Below, piece after piece: positions 47,204 through 59,459 of a stretch of 64,000 bases of DNA. The stretch comes from Adiantum capillus-veneris (lineage: Eukaryota > Streptophyta > Polypodiopsida > Polypodiales > Pteridaceae): contig CM043953.1 in the NCBI GenBank assembly GCA_014529385.2, positions 75,773,372 through 75,837,371 of the forward strand. Direction: 5' to 3'. The position numbers and the translations under genes are program-made. Every line of letters starts with the position of its first letter. The stretch's first letter is position 1. The notes below the pieces were generated by a model, which was not told the DNA's origin, searched no databases, and saw nothing but the letters and a program-made list of their open reading frames with translations.

Positions 47204-47599
47204 TATTGGTTTCTCTTTTCTTGCTTAAGAAGAGAGGTCCTTAATTTTTCAATGAAAGGATGGGCCTGTTCATTTGCAATAGAGTAAGTGGGACAGGGAT
47301 CTATTATCTTGGTTTAGAAGGACTTAGTTTGAGGTACACGGTTGGGAACTATATTTTTAATAGTGGAGTCTCTCGGGGCTTGCCTTTGGCTTTACCATTA
47401 TTGAGCTATGAGCAAACTCAATAGGAACCATAATCAATTGAGCAATGTTAGACCCTCTCCACTAGTCTTTGCAATTAACAGTGTCTAAACCACGCGTGTG
47501 GCTACTTGAGGACTGATTCTCAAAGGTAAAGAAGAGTAGCGACTAAATTTTTTGAGGGTACCAAAGCATAAAGTAAATCTATACATAACTTTAATTAGC

Positions 47600-48960
47600 A
47601 TGGCTGACAATAACCAAGAGAGTAGAATAAACTTGATAACTTTGATTTTTCACATGAAGATGCTAATGATGATGCCCCATGTTTGTTAATTATCTTGTTA
47701 CTAGGTTGCAGAAAGCTATGGGCAGCCCTGTTTTGCAAACCGAAGTTACTCAACAACTTTGTGCTTATGGGATTTTCCTTCCTCTCCAAGCAAAGAGAGA
47801 GCTTAGGAGGACTCTTTATGAGACCCCCAAAAGAAGACTCTCTCCCATACAAGAGGAGGAATCCAAAGAACAAATTAATGAATCTCTAAGTTCCTCTGAA
47901 GATGTGGCTCCACAAAGATGGCAGTCTAGACGATCGCCAACTCCTCCTAAGAGGAAATGGCCAACCCACAGTCCTTCTCCTTGTCACTCCGAAAGGGAAG
48001 AGAGGAAATAAAGGAAGAAAAAGGCAAGAAAGAGGTCACCCTCTTCTCCTTCTTCTTCACCTTCCTCCTCTTCCAACAAAATCTATGGCTATTCTCGTAG
48101 AGAATACAAGAGGGGAGGACATTGCAAATCTTACCCTACATGGCAAAGGTCCCAAAAGCTCAAGAAGTTCAAAGAGGGAGGAAAGAGTATCTCTTTTCTC
48201 ACCTATGATGGCACCTTTGGTGCTACCGACTTCATCCAGCAATTTGATGCGGCCTTTGGAGACGAGGGCTTCACGGAGTCCTCCAAGCTACACCATGTAG
48301 GTATGCACTTCTAGAAATTGGCTCGTTAATTGTGGGCTAGCCTTTGTGGCAACGGCGAATCCCCAAAGACATGGAAAACTCTACGAGTTTCCATCATGAA
48401 ACAATTCCTTGCAAAGCGATGCAAAGGACAAAGTGCTTACCGAATGGCGGAGTTGGAAGCTTCTCTCCCATAAGTCTATCCACAAATACGTAGACAAGTT
48501 TTGGAATTTACATCTCAAGGCTACTATCTTTCAAAAGATAGACTTCGTCGAGCAAAAGTAACAGTTTTGTGCGGAATTACCTGAAGAAATGGTCGAGTAC
48601 GTCAACTCCCAATGGCCTTGTTCTATCACCGAAGTAATCCACCACAGTATGGTTGGTTTGAGCATCAATCCAACAAGGGGCTAGAAGGAATGTCAAGCCC
48701 ATGGAAAGAAAATACAAAAGTGATGCAAAGGGGAAAACCAATGCCCAAAAATTTTCCTAAGGCAATTCCAACAACAACAACAACAATCGGTCCAAGGAGA
48801 AGGGAGTTTACAAAGGTAAAAACAAACTCTCTCCTGAAGATCTTAAAGCTTTTTGCAAGGACTATAATTGTTTTAAATGTGGGGAGCAAGGACATGGCTA
48901 TCGTTCTTGTCCCAAGAGAAATTCCCGCAATGAGACTCCTACAGCGTCCACCATCAAAGC
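47600..48960 (+). pseudogene. gag: gag of copy C with zinc knuckle
   Basis: Starts MADNNQESRINL at 47600; a one-base loss near 47633 breaks the frame. Text continues FVNYLVTRLQKAMGSPVLQ and the basic Ser-rich linker, and a short deletion within GATDFIQQFDAAF removes part of the capsid-like block present in copy A. The knuckle CFKCGEQGHGYRSC is intact at about 48869-48910. Stops near 48010 and 48314 separate the parts. Confidence 0.85.
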
Positions 48961-49366
48961 TCCAAAAGAGGATGCTCACCGCAAAGGATCGCCTCTCTCC
49001 TATGCTTGGGGAATGGTAAGGGAGCATGATGCCTTCATCTTGTTTGACCCTAGCTCTACTCACAAATTCATATCAACGGAGTTGGCCACCGAATTCAGCA
49101 TTCAATCTTTCAAGATGGGAGATATTGTAACGATTGACACCGCTTTCAAGGGACAGCAAGCCTCCGTTACTCCCTTAATTGGAAATTTGAGGCTTCATGT
49201 CCAAAGCTATGTCGACAAAGAAGACTTTTTCATCTCTCCTCTCCAACATGAGAATGCTATCCTACGGGCACCATGGTTCAACCGCATGGCTACCAACATG
49301 AAGTTCCCTGAAAGGAGAATCTACTTCACCTACAGCGGAAAGAGCATGTATATAGATGCTAGTTAG
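48961..49366 (+). pseudogene. Protease region of copy C
   Basis: FILFDPSSTHKFISTELATE occupies the retropepsin active site, but the D-S/T-G triplet reads D-P-S. The downstream text LRLHVQSYVDKEDFFISPLQ and FNRMATNMKFPERRIYFT is the reference for the junction that is deleted in copy A. Confidence 0.75.
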
Positions 49367-49399
49367 TACTATACCACTTGTAAATCCTCCTGCTTTTGA

Positions 49400-50500
49400 T
49401 AAATCATAGAAAAACTCAATTTTTGCTTACAGGATTTTTGTCAAAGAGTCCCTAAAAGGTCCTAAAGTTTCATCAAATATAGATGGTAAGAATCAAGAAG
49501 AGTTAGACTTGTCTAATGTTCTAAAAGGATTCCAAGGTGTGTTCATCGATGATATCCCTATGGACTTACCTCCAAAACGAGGGGATGATGAACATCACAT
49601 TGAGCTCCTACCAGGAAACTTGTCCTCTAACAAGCCTCCTTATCGAGTTTCTCAAGCTCAACAAGAGGAGATCATGAGGCAAGTACAAGAATTGGTTGAA
49701 AAAGGGATGGTGAGGCCTAGCTCCTCTCCCTTTTGTTCTCCAGCCCTTTTAGTGCAAAAGAAAGATGGTACATACCATATGTGTGTGGACTATCGAGCAC
49801 TAAACCGTATCACTATCAAAAATAGATTTCCCGTGCCTCGGGTAGAACATCTATTTGATAAGCTACAAGGCTCTACATACTTCAGTAGGATTGACCTTAA
49901 AAGTTGCTATCAACAAATAAGGACAGTTAATGAAGATATCCTAAAGACCGCATTTTGTACAACGTTTGGCCTTTATGAATATCCAGTCATGCCTTTTGGC
50001 TTGACCAATGCACCAGCCACGTTCAATTGTTTAATGGAAAAAATCTTTAGATCCTACTATGCAAAGTCACTGGAGTGTTAATGATATCTCCATCTACTCC
50101 AAGTCCTTGGAGGAACACAAGAAACATGTATAAGTGATTTTTCAAGCATTGAGGGAGAACAAGCTTTTTCTCAATTAAAAGAAAAGCGAATTTTTCCTTC
50201 AAGAGATTCAATAATTAGGTCATATTATCTCTCAAGATTGTATCTGTATGGATCCATCAAAGTTAGAGGTATTAAAAGCATGGTCTAATCCAAGGAATCT
50301 ACATGAGCTAAGAAGATTTATTGGTATGTGTGCATACTCTAGACCCTTCACAGCAAAATTCTCTCAAACAGCATTGAACCATTACATGACTTAACAAAGA
50401 AGAATGTTAAGTACTCATCATGGACTGCTAAGGAGCAAAATGCTTTTGACAAGCTCAAAGAGAAGCTTACCTCCCAACCAGTTCTTATGCTTCCAAATCT
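49400..50500 (+). pseudogene. pol: Reverse transcriptase remnant of copy C
   Basis: Continuous from 49509 to 50081 with VDYRALNRITIKNRFPVPR and MPFGLTNAPATFNCLM. The frame is lost just before the YxDD-like box (only a broken GVLMIS-like text follows), so the catalytic pair is gone. Thumb text continues in fragments (MDPSKLEVLKAWSNPRNLHE). RNase H is missing: LPNLSKPH at about 50512 runs straight into SGIQPTLQGVETYFY of integrase. Confidence 0.85.
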
Positions 50501-50511
50501 CTCAAAGCCAC

Positions 50512-51060
50512 ATAGCGGCATTCAACCTACTCTTCAAGGAGTAGAGACGTACTTCTATCGGCCTATCATGAAAGTGGACATACAAGAGGGAAGCAACCTG
50601 GATTACTCCAGTCATTGCCAATCTCCAATTCACCATGGGAGAGTATATCCATGGATTTTATCTTTGGATTACCCAAGTCTATCCATGGGAATACGGGAAT
50701 ATGGACAATAGTAGACAGATTTAGCAAGCAAGCACACTTTATTCCTATCACAAAGACTAAAAGACTATTAAGGCACACAAAATGGCAACTCTCTTCATAT
50801 CTCATATTTTCAAACACCATGGATTTCCAACATCCATCGTGTCAAATAGAGATCCTAGAATGACCAGTAGTTTTTGGAAACATCTCTTTGAAAAACTAGT
50901 ACAAGATTGAATTTCTCTTCGGCCTATCACCCACAAACGGATGGCCAAAGTGAGATAGCCGATCTTACTATTCTTGATCTACTAAAGACTTATGTTCTAG
51001 AAGTAGATCAATGCTCAATGGGAAAAGTACTTACCTCTTGTAGAGTATGCGTACAATAAT
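50512..51060 (+). pseudogene. Integrase remnant of copy C
   Basis: The Cys pair of the zinc module is deleted (KVDIQE joins GSNLDYSS). Core text SISMDFIFGLPKSIHGNTG is present at 50640 and the Asp/Glu region (DPRMTSSFWKHLFE, TDGQSEIADL) at about 50850-50960, in different frames with single-base shifts. Confidence 0.82.
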
Positions 51061-51700
51061 ATTTTCCATACTTCTACGAGAAAAGCACCTCTTGAAATCA
51101 TAGAGGGAAGACCTAAAAGTCCCTTGCTACTTAAAGTACATGGGAAGATCTTTGCATGCCGATGAGTATAGCCGTGACCTACAAGACTCTATCCAAAAGA
51201 TTAAGGAGGCTTTATCCATCTCTCAACAAAGCAAAAAGCTACTACTGACAAGAACAGAAGGGCCTTAACGTTTAAAGAAAATGATTGGGTCTTACTTAAG
51301 TTTCCCAAGGCTCGATTGAGGCAAACGACGGGCAAAATTTCTATGGGCCATCAAAGGTATTATGCTAAATTAGCAAAAAGATACTATGGTCCTTTTCAAA
51401 TCTTGAAGACAATCAATGAGATGGCTTATCAACTCAAGTTGCCCAACTTTAAGCCCTACAGAGGAGATCCACCAAGTGAACCAATTATTGAAGACCCTCC
51501 CAAAATCAAAGACCACAAAGAGGTGTTGCAACCCAAAGCTATCCTTTGGCATGAATACAAATTACTACGACATGGTAATATTATTCGATGGTATCTTAAG
51601 TTCAAAAATTATCCTTTTGAAGATGCTAGATGGATGCAAGGAATACACCTTAAGGATAGTATGAACCTTGTCAATGCTTACAATGCTAGATAATAGTAAG
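51061..51700 (+). pseudogene. Integrase C-terminus and chromodomain remnant, copy C
   Basis: Contains KRYYGPFQILKTINEMAYQL and FKNYPFEDARWMQGIHLKDS with a TAA at about 51693. The HWLIHNAFHVSLL block present in copies A and B is deleted (LPN joins FKPYRG). Confidence 0.78.
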
Positions 51701-52056
51701 CAAATGTACATGTTTCTTTTAAATGACCAATTTTTTTGTCTTATAAGACTAATTCACTTTTTATTGTGCACAAGTTTAAATAGTATGCATGCTTAAAATC
51801 ATGTTTGTGATGACGACGTCTCTCAAACACCACGTAAAATTTTTCATTCTACTTGGGAGAATGAAATGGACTAAAGAGCAGACATGCTTGTGGTAACGAC
51901 GTCTCCCAAGCACAAAATGGATTAGTCATCCATTCTGGAATGATATTGTAGGGTAAAAAGGGATCCTCTACCCGCTAAGAAACATTGACTAATGACTAAG
52001 GCTTTATCTATTCTACCTTATAGTCGAGGATGACTATGATTTCAAGAGAGAGGTAA

Positions 52057-52762
52057 TGTCACAAAAACTAATATCTAACCAACCCAAATGATTTTCTCAT
52101 ATTAATCTGATCATTTAATGTGGGAGAATAGACGGGAGCAAGGGTTAAGAATATAGACGTGCTTACGGGTCTATCTCAACACGGGGCCAATGGTAAAGGG
52201 GTCCTTATGAGAGATGATCTCTTAAAGAGCGAGGCTAATGGAGCTTAAAGACCTTAGGGTTAGCTTCATTAAAGACCTCCAAAGGTTAGTGTTAAAAGTC
52301 CTTTGACCTTAGGTAAGCTAGGGTTGTGCTTGAGGTGGGAACCTGGCCCAAAGTTGAGGGGCTTGAGGTGTCACAAAAGTCAGCAATATCCCTACAAGGA
52401 GGGGGGCGAGCCATGCAAGTAGGGGGGATGGTTGGATGACCTCTCTCTCTCCCCCAAAGGGCACCTTTGCTCAAGAGGCAAGAAGGACACATGTCAAGCC
52501 CCTAGCTAGGTTGCCCTCAAGGAGTGTCCAAAGCCTATTGGTTGGTCCCTAGAGAGGTCCAATGAGCAATTAGCTAATTAAATTCTTTTATCAAGCCCTC
52601 TCTCTCTAAGAGGAAAGGAGGACACTTGTCCAAGGACTACCTCTATTGCTAAGTAATGAACAAGCTTGTGATTGGCTAGGCTTGGAAAGGCCAATGAGCT
52701 TTCACCTTGAGCTAGAAGAGGGTGTCGACCCAAGCAAGGAGGGGGATTTTTTTTAGGATATA

Positions 52763-52804
<42 letters not shown>

Positions 52805-52893
52805 GTGTGAAGTGCAAAGTGGAAGAGATCCATTTCCTTCTCCAAGCTAGTAGGGAAGTTGAGAGCCTACACCAACACTCTTGGCTATGGAAT
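52057..52893 (+). repeat. 3' LTR of copy C (5' part only)
   Basis: TGTCACAAAAACTAATATC follows the polypurine AAGAGAGAGGTAA. The match to other LTRs ends at GCAAATCCAA (about 52893) with a (CT)n tract at 52764-52801. Confidence 0.82.
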
Positions 52894-55800
52894 GCAAATC
52901 CAAGTGATCTGAAAGTCTTGCTAGGAGAATTTGAAGATGTTTTTCCTATTGATTTGCCAAAGGGTTTACCTCCTGAAAGAGGTGAAGTAGATCATGCTAT
53001 TGATTTAATTCAAGATGCAAAGTCTATCTGTAAACCACCTTAATGATTAGGAAAATCACAACACTTAGAAATAGAAAAACAATTGCATGACTATCAAGCC
53101 TTATTGAACCCAACAATTCTCCATGGGCTTTGCCAATCTTAGTGGTGAGCAAAGAAGATGGTTATATGCAACTTTGTTTCAATTAAAGAGCACCAAACAA
53201 TCTCACAATAAAAAATAGGTTACCTATGCCTAGAATGAAAGGTTGCCAAGTATTTTACAAAGGTCAACTTACAATCTAGTTATCATCATATTAAAATACA
53301 AGTTGAAGATGTTGAACAAACAGCCTTTAGAACTAGATATGGGCATTATGAGTTTTTGATAACGCCTTTTGAGCTTACCAATGCACCAACTACTTTTATG
53401 AAGCTGATGAATAGTGTTATATGACCCTATCTAGGCAAATTTGTAGTAGTCTTTCTTGATGACATCATCATCTATAGTCATGCTCGAGAGGAGCATTTAG
53501 AACATTTTAGAAAAGTGTTCCAATTGCTCAAAGAACATTCTCTTTATACAAAGGAATCCAAATGTGAAATATCTTGGTCAATTCATTTGTAAAGATGGAA
53601 TCAATATAGATCCAAAAGAGGTCCAAGCCATTTTTCAACGGCTTGAAGCTAAGAATCTAGCACAGTTGCAAATTTTCTCAATAATGTGAGGATTTTATCA
53701 TAGATTCATTGAATATTATGCCAAGATAGCAATTCCCATGACTAGCCACCTCAAAGGAAAGGGAAAAACCTTTGAGCGGAGGGAAAACCAAATGAAAAGT
53801 ATGAAGTAATTGAAGGTGGCAATAGCTACGACTCCATTTTTATACACTTAGTGGATCCCAATAAACCTTCTGTGGTTGAGATAAATGCTCGTAAGTTTGT
53901 GGTCGGTGCATTTCTAACTCAAGAGGTTCACCAATAGCATTTGAAAGTAAAACGTTAGACCATGCACAACAAAATCACTCAGTATATGAGAGGGAGTTGT
54001 ATGTTATTGTCCATGCATTGAAGAAATGGAAACACTATTTATATGGTGCTAAGGTTATGATAGCGTTTGATCAGGAAAGCATTAAGTGGCTTTCCAATCA
54101 AAAAGTAATGTAAAGGTCGTAAGGCTAGATGGGTTGAAGTCTTGAAAGAGTGTGATTATGAGCTTAGGTATTGTAAAGGGAAATTTAATGTGGTGGAAAA
54201 TTCCCCTAGCAAGATGCCTATGATCAATGAATTGAGTTTTACTCGATTTAATAGTGATTTGATTGAATCATTAAGAGGGAAATGTCAAGTTGATCCTGCA
54301 TATTCCAAAATATGGGAAACCATCCACAAAGGGGATCCAGATTAAGAGGTTTCCAATGAGAATGAAGCATTGATGGGTGCTTTACAAGGATTCAAGTGGA
54401 AGAATTTTTCCATAGATAATGGTTATCTACTCTAAAATGGTAGGGTATGTGTCCCAAAAGATGAAAAGATTAGGCACTAGATACTCTATGGGTGTCATGG
54501 CAGTCCCAAGTGCCGGATACCCAGGTGTAAACAAGACTTACAGTATTGTTAAAAGGCAATTTTATTGGTTTGGAATACATAAGTACGTCCTAGGATATGA
54601 TGTGGTTAATGCTATATCAATAAGGTTGAAAGGCCTAAGATGGGAGTCTTACTCCATCCATTAGACATTCCTTCATAGAAATGGGAGAGTATCGCCATGG
54701 ATCTTCTAGTTGGATTACCTAGAACACAAAGGGGGCCACGAATCTGTCTGGGTAATAGTGGATAGATTAACCAAAATAGCTAGGTTTATTCCAACTAAAT
54801 CTAATGTTAAAACTCTTTAATTGGCTAAATTATTTGTAGAAAATCTCTATCAACTATATGGTTTACCAACAGACATTGTGTCAAATAGAGCTAGGAAATT
54901 TAATAGCCATTTTTGAAACTAAGCATGAGTACATATGAGCATCTTCAAATTGATGGTCAAACTCAAAGGGTTAATCAAATTCTAGAAGATATGCTATGAG
55001 CATATGTAAGTAAACGGAAAACTAATTGGAAGAGTATTTGCCTATAGTACAGTTTGCATATAATAATGGCAAGCACCCTTCTAGTGGATATAGTCCATTT
55101 ATTTTAATGTATGGGTTTCAGCCTAGATCTCCTTTTGCAATAGGATTGCAAAAGGAAAAACTTCGAGCAACTAATTAGAAGATATGAATGAAATTCTTGA
55201 CACTAGTTTGGTACCAAAAAGAACACTTCAGTGTATTTTTTTCTCGAGTTTAAGTAAAATGGTACATTAACTCTAGAAAAGTTCTCAATAAATGCTTTTA
55301 TAAAGTTATAAAATAATAATCCCCTACTTTTGTACACAAACTCAATAGTAACTACAATTATGAAAAGAACCTACACAAAACAACAGTTGATTTTCACTAA
55401 AACACGTATCCTACTCTTTCAAAAAAATGAGCAGGGTGCATGCAATAATCCATGGTAACTAATTATATATGTGCTTAACATTTTTGCAACTCGCATGTGA
55501 AAGAAAACTCTTTGTGACGAGAATCAAATATACAAGTTTTGCAAGTCAAATATGAAACATTTGTGAATTCAATTCGAGACCACATAAAAAAATTTATATC
55601 TAAATTTTCATTGTCTTATGCGGCATATGTACTAGATCTACCACTCCCTTACTTAATGTGATACTATTCGATAGTTATATAGGCATTTTGGTGATTCATG
55701 TCATATTCCAAAAACTACACATGTTGATATTCTTACTTTTTATTTATCAAAGATTAGCCTTAAAATAAATGCCACTTCTAGATTTTTTCATTCATCGCAC

Positions 55801-57060
55801 TTATTTGTATACAAATCCCTCATAGGGACACAATTGGGGAATCTGTATGTACATGTTCATTGGGATTTCATAACAATGGTTGTTTTTTCTTGAATGAGCT
55901 TAAATTACAAGATTCTTGTGAGTTTGAAACCTTGAAAAATGCTTAGTTGATAGGTGTTGGCCTATAGATACATTATAGACATTTAGTTTTGCCCCATACC
56001 CTCATCATTTTAATGACAGATGCTTTGAAAGCCCAAAATTTTCCTCTTTGTCAGTGTTTTCAGGATTTGGGTTTTTTTAATTATAATAAAAATTTGGTGA
56101 AAGAACTAAGTTATGAAGCTTGATTGCTTGTTATAATAAGTTTTTCCTTGTACACAAACCTTGAAATCTATTAAAAAATCTCTTGACAAGTATATTCAAT
56201 TTATGAAAATTTTGTTAAAATTGCATCAAATTTTTATGATTTTTCCATCTTAAAACTTACCGTCGTAATCTAATATGGTATTTAGTTTGACAAATAAAAA
56301 ATGTGTCTATGTTCTTCACCTCAAATTGACCTAAGATATGAACATGACCTATAAATCCTATTTGTAGCTTCACTAACTAATTATAACAAGGTGCTTGAAA
56401 AGCAAGACACTTTAGTGTCTCAGGACCAATTATAGAACTAGTGTTAAACTTGCCAAAGATGGGATTTAAAAGGCTCAAAATATTCAGACAGCTAAAGACT
56501 TTTTAGAATATATGAATGAAATGCTCTAACTTGTTAAAGGCAATATTAAAAAGGCTCAAGATAAAGCAAGGACATACACTGATTTACATAAAAGGATTGT
56601 TACCTTTGAGGAAGGGAAGCAAGTCCATTTCAAAGTGCCTGAAAAGTCTAAAACCATGAAAACCGGACCATGTCCAAAATTATCACCAAGGTATTATGGA
56701 ACTTGCACAACACTAAAGAGAGTTGAAGATATGCCTTACAAACTCCAGTTACCACAGACAAGTGGCATACTTCCAGTATTCCACTTTAGTATACTCAAAA
56801 AGAAGTTGGATCAATTTGATAATCTTATTTAAGATGATCACGTAGTATAACTCATCCATAATCTCGTCCATATGAGCCAGAGATAATATTAGACACTAAA
56901 GAAAAAAGAATCAAAAATATAACTTATAAAGAGTGTTCAATTAAGTGGAAAGATTGTGCTAAAGAGAGTTTAACATCAGAGCAAGCATGCATTATTCAAA
57001 AAAGATTTCCCAATTTTAGGATTACTCATTCCAATGAAATTTTCGCAGACAAGTGTGACT
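52894..57060 (+). pseudogene. pol: Older Ty3/gypsy element D, pol remnant with chromodomain
   Basis: A different gypsy family with many stops. RT: LKVLLGEFEDVFPIDLPKGL at the left edge, then VVVFLDDIIIYSHAREEHLE near 53450 (catalytic F-DD intact). RNase H: YVIVHALKKWKHYLYGAK and ARWVEVLKECDYELRYCKGK near 54000-54180. Integrase: GYPGVNKTYSIVKRQFYWFG near 54510 and KHPSSGYSPFILMYGFQP near 55080. The C-terminus at 56640-56830 reads SPRYYGTCTTLKRV and ILPVFHFSILKKKLDQ, and a chromodomain-like ILDTKEKRIKNITYKE with IKWKDCAKESLTSEQ near 56890-56980. LTRs were not recognised. Confidence 0.82.
55190..56430. other. AT-rich interruption within gypsy element D
   Basis: Gypsy text stops at about 55190 (EDMNEILDTSL) and resumes near 56480 with an equivalent block (LEYMNEML). 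The intervening 1.2-1.3 kb has no gypsy text. Short palindromic ACACTTCAGTGT and ACACTTTAGTGT lie near the two junctions, but a true terminal inverted repeat or target duplication could not be shown. Confidence 0.4.
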
Positions 57061-57174
57061 CATACTATATTGGGGCATGCGCATACTACATGGAGCTAGG
57101 GGGATGGCTTATCATGGGAACCACCTCTTAACATAAATAAGGGCCAAGAGGACCAAGTGTCACGATAGCCCGGT

Positions 57175-57175
<1 letters not shown>

Positions 57176-57218
<43 letters not shown>
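57176..57218. repeat. Poly(G) homopolymer, 43 bases
   Basis: Uninterrupted G run, followed 60 bases later by a (GT)n tract (about 57279-57306) and GTGC/GCGT-rich sequence. Confidence 0.9.
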
Positions 57219-57219
<1 letters not shown>

Positions 57220-57275
57220 CGGTAGGTTCCTTTATGCACGAGATGGGTGGCAGTCCATGAAGGGGGTGGTGGTTG

Positions 57276-57310
<35 letters not shown>

Positions 57311-57369
57311 CGTGTGCGTGCGTGTGCACGCGCGTGCATGGCTCCCTGATCTTGAAGTTGGTTACCATT

Positions 57370-58160
57370 GTGATATTCTCCTATAATCAAAGTTTATGAC
57401 ATTCACAATGAATTACACTTACCACTCAACGAGGTTCATGATGAGAAAAGTCTTTTGGAATATGAAATAGAGTCTTTTCTTTCTAAAGCAAGGTGCTTCA
57501 ATCTTAAAAAATCAAGAAGAAAAACAACCTAGGGAATGAAAAAAGTGATAAACCACAAACAGTGCAAGGCCTCCTTAGCAACAAATCCAACGAAGAACAT
57601 GAATCCCTAGATAAGAGTGGTTATAGACATGTCATTTTACAAGTTTCTTTCATTTAGTTTGTAGTGGGAACATCATATGTGACAAATATCAACCTAGTTG
57701 ATATTTGTCAAATATCAACCTAGTTGGCACTGGATAAACACTAACACAAGATGTGTGAATATTGGCACGAGTACTAGTGTCCAAAGACACAAGTACTAGT
57801 GTCCAAAGACAAGATTAAAAATCCCGACTCCTTGGTGGGGACACTTGTATAACATTGACACCAACACTTTTAGCGTTTGTATCAGGGTATTATATCCAAC
57901 TATTGATATTCATGCTCATATCAATGTTGATACCGACTTTTTTCTTGCTAAGGGCATCGGAAGGATGGCTCCTTTGAGGAAAAGGGTTCGAGCAAGGACC
58001 TAGCAAGGGGCTATGAGTTGGTGGCTTGGGAAAGGGGCCTTATATGGCCAAAGGATGAATAAGGGCATGGTTGGGTGGTGAATCACAATCCTTTTCCCTT
58101 GTCCTCTCATTGGTGAGTGGATCTGAGAGAGAAGGGGGATTTGCATGCATGTAGGAGTCT
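57370..58160. other. Unassigned region with short palindromic and direct repeats
   Basis: GACAAATATCAACC with its inverted copy lies at 57680-57708 and is partly repeated next to it; CAAGTACTAGTGTCCAAAGA is doubled near 57780. No coding text. Confidence 0.4.
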
Positions 58161-58161
58161 T

Positions 58162-58303
58162 GAGAGGCCAAGGAGTTTCAAGGGGGAGAAGGAACCATGG
58201 GCATGAGCCCTTGCACACACAACAAGAGGGTTGAGTGGCCAAAGAGTTTCAAGGGGGAGAAGGATTTGTGGGCATGATCCCTTGCACACACAATAAGGTC
58301 GAC
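58162..58303. repeat. Tandem duplication, 71-bp period
   Basis: Two copies with AGTTTCAAGGGGGAGAAGGA, GGGCATGA and CCCTTGCACACACAA. Confidence 0.88.
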
Positions 58304-58689
58304 CTCGACTTGCATGAATTCAGCAAAATGAGCATCTTGTGGAGATTGCAAGGTAGAGAGGGGACTTTCACATCTCTGTAGTGCAACCAAGGTAAGCCTG
58401 AAGAGGATGCAAGAACTTCTTCTCTCTCTCATTCATTGTTATATTGTAGCCACCACTGAAGTGAGATCGATTTCATAAATTGATAAGTGGGCATCCAAGG
58501 TGACCAAAGGTCCACCAATGGGGTCGCTCCCATGAGAAGCAAGCCGTCAAAACCTTGGACCTTGAAGGTTTTGAAGCCTGGGTTTCATAGTGCTCCTTAT
58601 TTTATTACCTTCATATATGATGTAACTTGTAATAGCAAGATATATCCATTATAGCACAAGCATTTTGTACCACTCAAAAATGAAATTTA

Positions 58690-59095
58690 TATGCATAGAA
58701 TCAATTAGACAAGAAATTTAAGTGCTTAAGGACTGATAATGATGGAGAATATGCCTTACATGAACTTTAGTATTTTTGTGATCTAAATGGCATTAAGAGA
58801 GAGCTTAATGCTCCTCATATGCTTGCCCAAAGTGGAGTTGCTAAGATGATAAATATCACGATTCTAGAGAAAGTCTGCAATATGTTATCTCATGTTAACC
58901 ATATACCAATGATGGCACTAGATGGTGGTATTCTAGAGAAAGCCTACAGTAGATGTAAATGAATATTTGATTGTGAATCCTTTAAGCATTTGCTAAAAGA
59001 TATATTGAACCAAAGCCACAAAAATGCATTTTCCTTGTTTACGGAGAAGTGTTCGAAATATGGCTGTAGTGCCACACCCTACATGCAATATACAA
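58690..59095 (+). pseudogene. Ty1/copia integrase fragment (plus)
   Basis: KCLRTDNDGEYALHEL, a stop, YFCDLNGIKRELNAPHMLAQ and SGVAKMINITILEKVCNML match the copia core around the second Asp (RTDN-GEY) and the Glu region, where the usual NGVAERMNRT reads SGVAKMINIT, so the catalytic Glu is lost. Later text FDCESFKHLLKD fits the following region weakly. Confidence 0.7.
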
Positions 59096-59279
59096 AGGGG
59101 AGCAAGTCCAAAGCTTTGCAAAAATTGTGAAATTCTCACAAGGTAGACCCTTTGTGAAAAGTCAATAGGGTTGTCCTACAGAGGCACATAGGCCAAGATT
59201 AACCCTATCCTACATAAATTTTTAAATTTCTTGTGTTTTTTGCAGGTTACAGAATCTTGTGCCCTTGTGTGCTTGTTGA

Positions 59280-59440
59280 TGCTTCGATGCCTTACCACTT
59301 AGTGACTTGGGAGGAATAGGGCCACATATATGCAATTGCACTACGTCTAACTTCCCAAGCTTCTTGTCTAACAAACTAGTGTGAGCTGATCTAGCATACA
59401 TCAAATAAATATAGTTTTTCACACATGAAAAACTAAAGTT
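59280..59440 (-). pseudogene. Ty1/copia pre-integrase/integrase fragment (minus)
   Basis: LDKKLGKLDVVQLHICGPIP and PKSLSGK resemble the start of the copia integrase core ([LE]-HTD-CGP-P--S--G). The first acidic residue position reads QLHI, so it is mutated. Orientation is opposite to the fragment at 58690. Confidence 0.6.
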
Positions 59441-59459
59441 TTGAAAAGACATGCACATA

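Larger units (their letters stand above)
46205..52893 (+). mobile_element. Chromovirus copy C, both LTRs truncated
   Basis: Same family as copies A and B. The 5' LTR lacks its first about 570 bases and the 3' LTR is cut at about 52893, where a different gypsy element begins. Internal deletions removed most of RNase H and the integrase zinc module. The gag knuckle and protease regions are better preserved than in copy A. Confidence 0.88.

Noticed and set aside
57096..57368. Minus-strand poly-Pro open frame
   Set aside because: Translation of poly(G) and (GT)n repeats.
58000..58432. Minus-strand open frames with repeated peptides
   Set aside because: Explained by the 71-bp tandem duplication; no domain.
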